Both the position numbers and the translations under genes were made by a program. From RPQJ01 sp036277615 (GTDB taxonomy: Bacteria; Pseudomonadota; Gammaproteobacteria; Steroidobacterales; Steroidobacteraceae), in contig DASUMQ010000213.1 of NCBI GenBank assembly GCA_036277615.1, positions 1-14,958 of the forward strand: a stretch of 14,958 nucleotides of DNA, written 5' to 3'. The notes beneath the pieces were generated by a model that saw only the letters and a list, made by a program, of their open reading frames with translations, did no database searches and was not told where the DNA came from. Shown piece by piece: positions 13,851 through 14,958 of this stretch (positions are counted from its first letter, which is position 1; each line of letters starts with the position of its first letter).

Positions 13851-14869
13851 GAAAGAACTTTCCTGTCTGCGGACACTGGCTGGTCGCGACCCGGGTACCA
13901 CGGGACGCGGCCCTCGAGCACGCCGGAGCGATCGATGACCTCGGCGACGGACTCTTCCTGGCGGTAGGCCATCACGTGGACGCCGTGGATGCCCTTGATC
14001 TCGCGCACTTGCTGGACCAGTTCGACGCAGAGTTCGATGCCTTCGCGCCGCTGGTCCTGCGCGCCCTCGAGCCGGGAGATCACGGCGTCGGGAATGTGGA
14101 CCCCGGGCACGTGCGTTCGCATCCACTCAGCCGCCTTCGCCGAGCGCAACGGACCCACGCCGGCGATGATGAAGACCTGGTCGACGAGCCCGGCGTCCTC
14201 GACGTCACGCATGAAGCGACGCAACCGCTCGAGATCGTAGCAGTACTGGGTCTGGATGAACTGCGCGCCGGCGGCGACCTTCTTGGCGAGGCGCTGCATG
14301 CGGTACTCGAGCGGCGGCACCGTGGGATTCTCGGCGGCGCCGAAGAACACGCGCGGCGCGAACGAAATGCGGCGTCCGCTCTCGAAATGGTGGTCGTCGC
14401 GCAGTCCGCGCGCGATGCCGAGCAGCGAGATCGAGTCGAGGTCGAAGACCGGCCTGGCCCAGGGATGGTCGCCCGCCTGCACGCCGTCTCCGGTCAGGAA
14501 CAGCATGTTGCAGACACCCATCGCGGCCCCGCCGAGGATGTCGCCCTGGATCGCGATCCGGTTCTTGTCGCGGCAGGAAACCTGCATGACCGGCGCATAC
14601 CCGAGGCGCGTCAGCAGCGCGCACACCGCGATGCTGGACATGTGGCAGTTGGCGCCGCTGCCGTCGGTCGCATTGATCGCGTCGACGTAGCCGTCGAAGA
14701 CGCGCGCGCGCTTGTAGACGTCGTCGGGGTCCGCGGAATCGGGCGGCGCGAGTTCAGCCGTGACCGCGAACGCGCCCGCCCGCAACACGCGTTCGAACCG
14801 ACCCGGCGAGGTGTGGCCCGGCAGGATCGGCAGCGGATAGCCCGGGACCGGCTCGTCGTCAAACTGCAC
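13847..14869 (-). CDS. metF: methylenetetrahydrofolate reductase (MetF family)
   Basis: A 340-residue FAD-dependent MTHFR TIM barrel. It interconverts 5-methyl-THF and 5,10-methylene-THF. Beside corrinoid demethylation genes it would most likely run in the oxidative direction, feeding methyl groups into one-carbon oxidation or serine synthesis. Visible landmarks are VTAELAPP (36-43) with the conserved Glu at 39, LTGD (125-128) matching the flavin-site Asp of E. coli MetF, and FIQTQYCYD (204-212) with the folate-site Gln. NATDGSGANCHMSS (66-79) is typical of the divergent, MttB-cluster type rather than biosynthetic MetF. GTG at 14869-14867 was chosen for its AGAGG site and because the frame above it is an alternative reading of the upstream gene. 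It overlaps that gene by 11 bp and the next gene by 4 bp. Confidence 0.87.
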   Translation of the reverse strand: MQFDDEPVPGYPLPILPGHTSPGRFERVLRAGAFAVTAELAPPDSADPDDVYKRARVFDGYVDAINATDGSGANCHMSSIAVCALLTRLGYAPVMQVSCRDKNRIAIQGDILGGAAMGVCNMLFLTGDGVQAGDHPWARPVFDLDSISLLGIARGLRDDHHFESGRRISFAPRVFFGAAENPTVPPLEYRMQRLAKKVAAGAQFIQTQYCYDLERLRRFMRDVEDAGLVDQVFIIAGVGPLRSAKAAEWMRTHVPGVHIPDAVISRLEGAQDQRREGIELCVELVQQVREIKGIHGVHVMAYRQEESVAEVIDRSGVLEGRVPWYPGRDQPVSADRKVLS

Positions 14870-14958
14870 GGCGGGCCTCTGACTTCTCGCGCGCCACGCG
14901 CAGCCAGGCGGACGTACCCGCGAGGCGGCGGTCGACCGGCGCCTGCACGACCGCAATC
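14859..14958 (-). CDS. C-terminal end of an unidentified protein (5' part beyond window)
   Basis: The frame enters from beyond the right edge and ends at TGA 14861-14859, giving 32 residues (IAVVQAPVDRR...EARRAV) rich in Ala, Arg and Val. The stop overlaps the start of metF by 11 bp in another frame, which is good evidence that it is a real gene in the same operon. I do not recognise the family from this fragment. In related proteobacterial clusters a small 'virulence factor' (PF13769) protein, a corrinoid protein or a DUF1638 protein often occupies this place, but the fragment does not decide between them. Confidence 0.55.
   Translation of the reverse strand, partial: IAVVQAPVDRRLAGTSAWLRVAREKSEARRAV
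14876..14880 (-). promoter_or_regulatory. ribosome-binding site deciding the GTG start of metF
   Basis: On the minus strand AGAGG lies 6 bases before GTG 14869. No ATG is available near the start of homology, so this site supports the GTG start, inside the end of the upstream gene. Confidence 0.6.

Overview
The window is GC-rich, densely coded bacterial DNA with strong third-position G/C bias. It most likely comes from a gammaproteobacterium, or at least a Gram-negative proteobacterium. The evidence is a large TonB-dependent outer-membrane receptor of the type common in oligotrophic Gamma- and Alphaproteobacteria, a proteobacterial Cho-type choline ABC transporter, and an intergenic palindromic repeat resembling dispersed gammaproteobacterial repeats. 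I see no RNA genes, CRISPR array, insertion sequence or phage gene.

Layout. (1) Positions 1-3245, minus strand: a three-gene operon transcribed SDR dehydrogenase -> FGGY kinase -> FAD-binding oxidoreductase (cut by the window edge). It matches the uncharacterised E. coli ygcW-ygcE-ygcU set. (2) Positions 3246-3463: a divergent control region. (3) Positions 3464-8870, plus strand: a fused choline-type binding protein/permease (choXW), overlapping by ATGA with choV, and 35 bp later a TonB-dependent receptor. This looks like one uptake operon spanning outer and inner membranes. (4) Positions 8994-10580, plus strand: a methyltransferase of the MttB superfamily (COG5598) without an in-frame amber (pyrrolysine) codon. 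(5) Positions 10581-10851: a convergent intergenic region with a terminator hairpin and a 96-bp element bounded by perfect 21-bp inverted repeats. (6) Positions 10852-14958, minus strand: a tightly coupled operon read as [C-terminus of an unidentified protein] -> MetF-like methylene-THF reductase -> methyl-THF:corrinoid methyltransferase -> [2Fe-2S]/ASKHA corrinoid activation protein (RACo/DUF4445).

Working model (inference). The receptor and ABC transporter bring in a trimethylammonium compound. The MttB-type enzyme moves a methyl group to a corrinoid protein, which is not in this window. The pterin-binding methyltransferase passes the methyl to tetrahydrofolate, and the MetF-like enzyme oxidises methyl-THF to methylene-THF. 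The ASKHA protein reactivates corrinoid that has become oxidised. This is the logic known for anaerobic MtgB/MtpB/MtcB systems, here in what looks like a proteobacterial uptake and catabolic island. The ygcWEU module beside it suggests that the imported compound, or a second one, also yields a polyol or sugar-acid moiety that is dehydrogenated and phosphorylated. No gene here fixes the true substrate.
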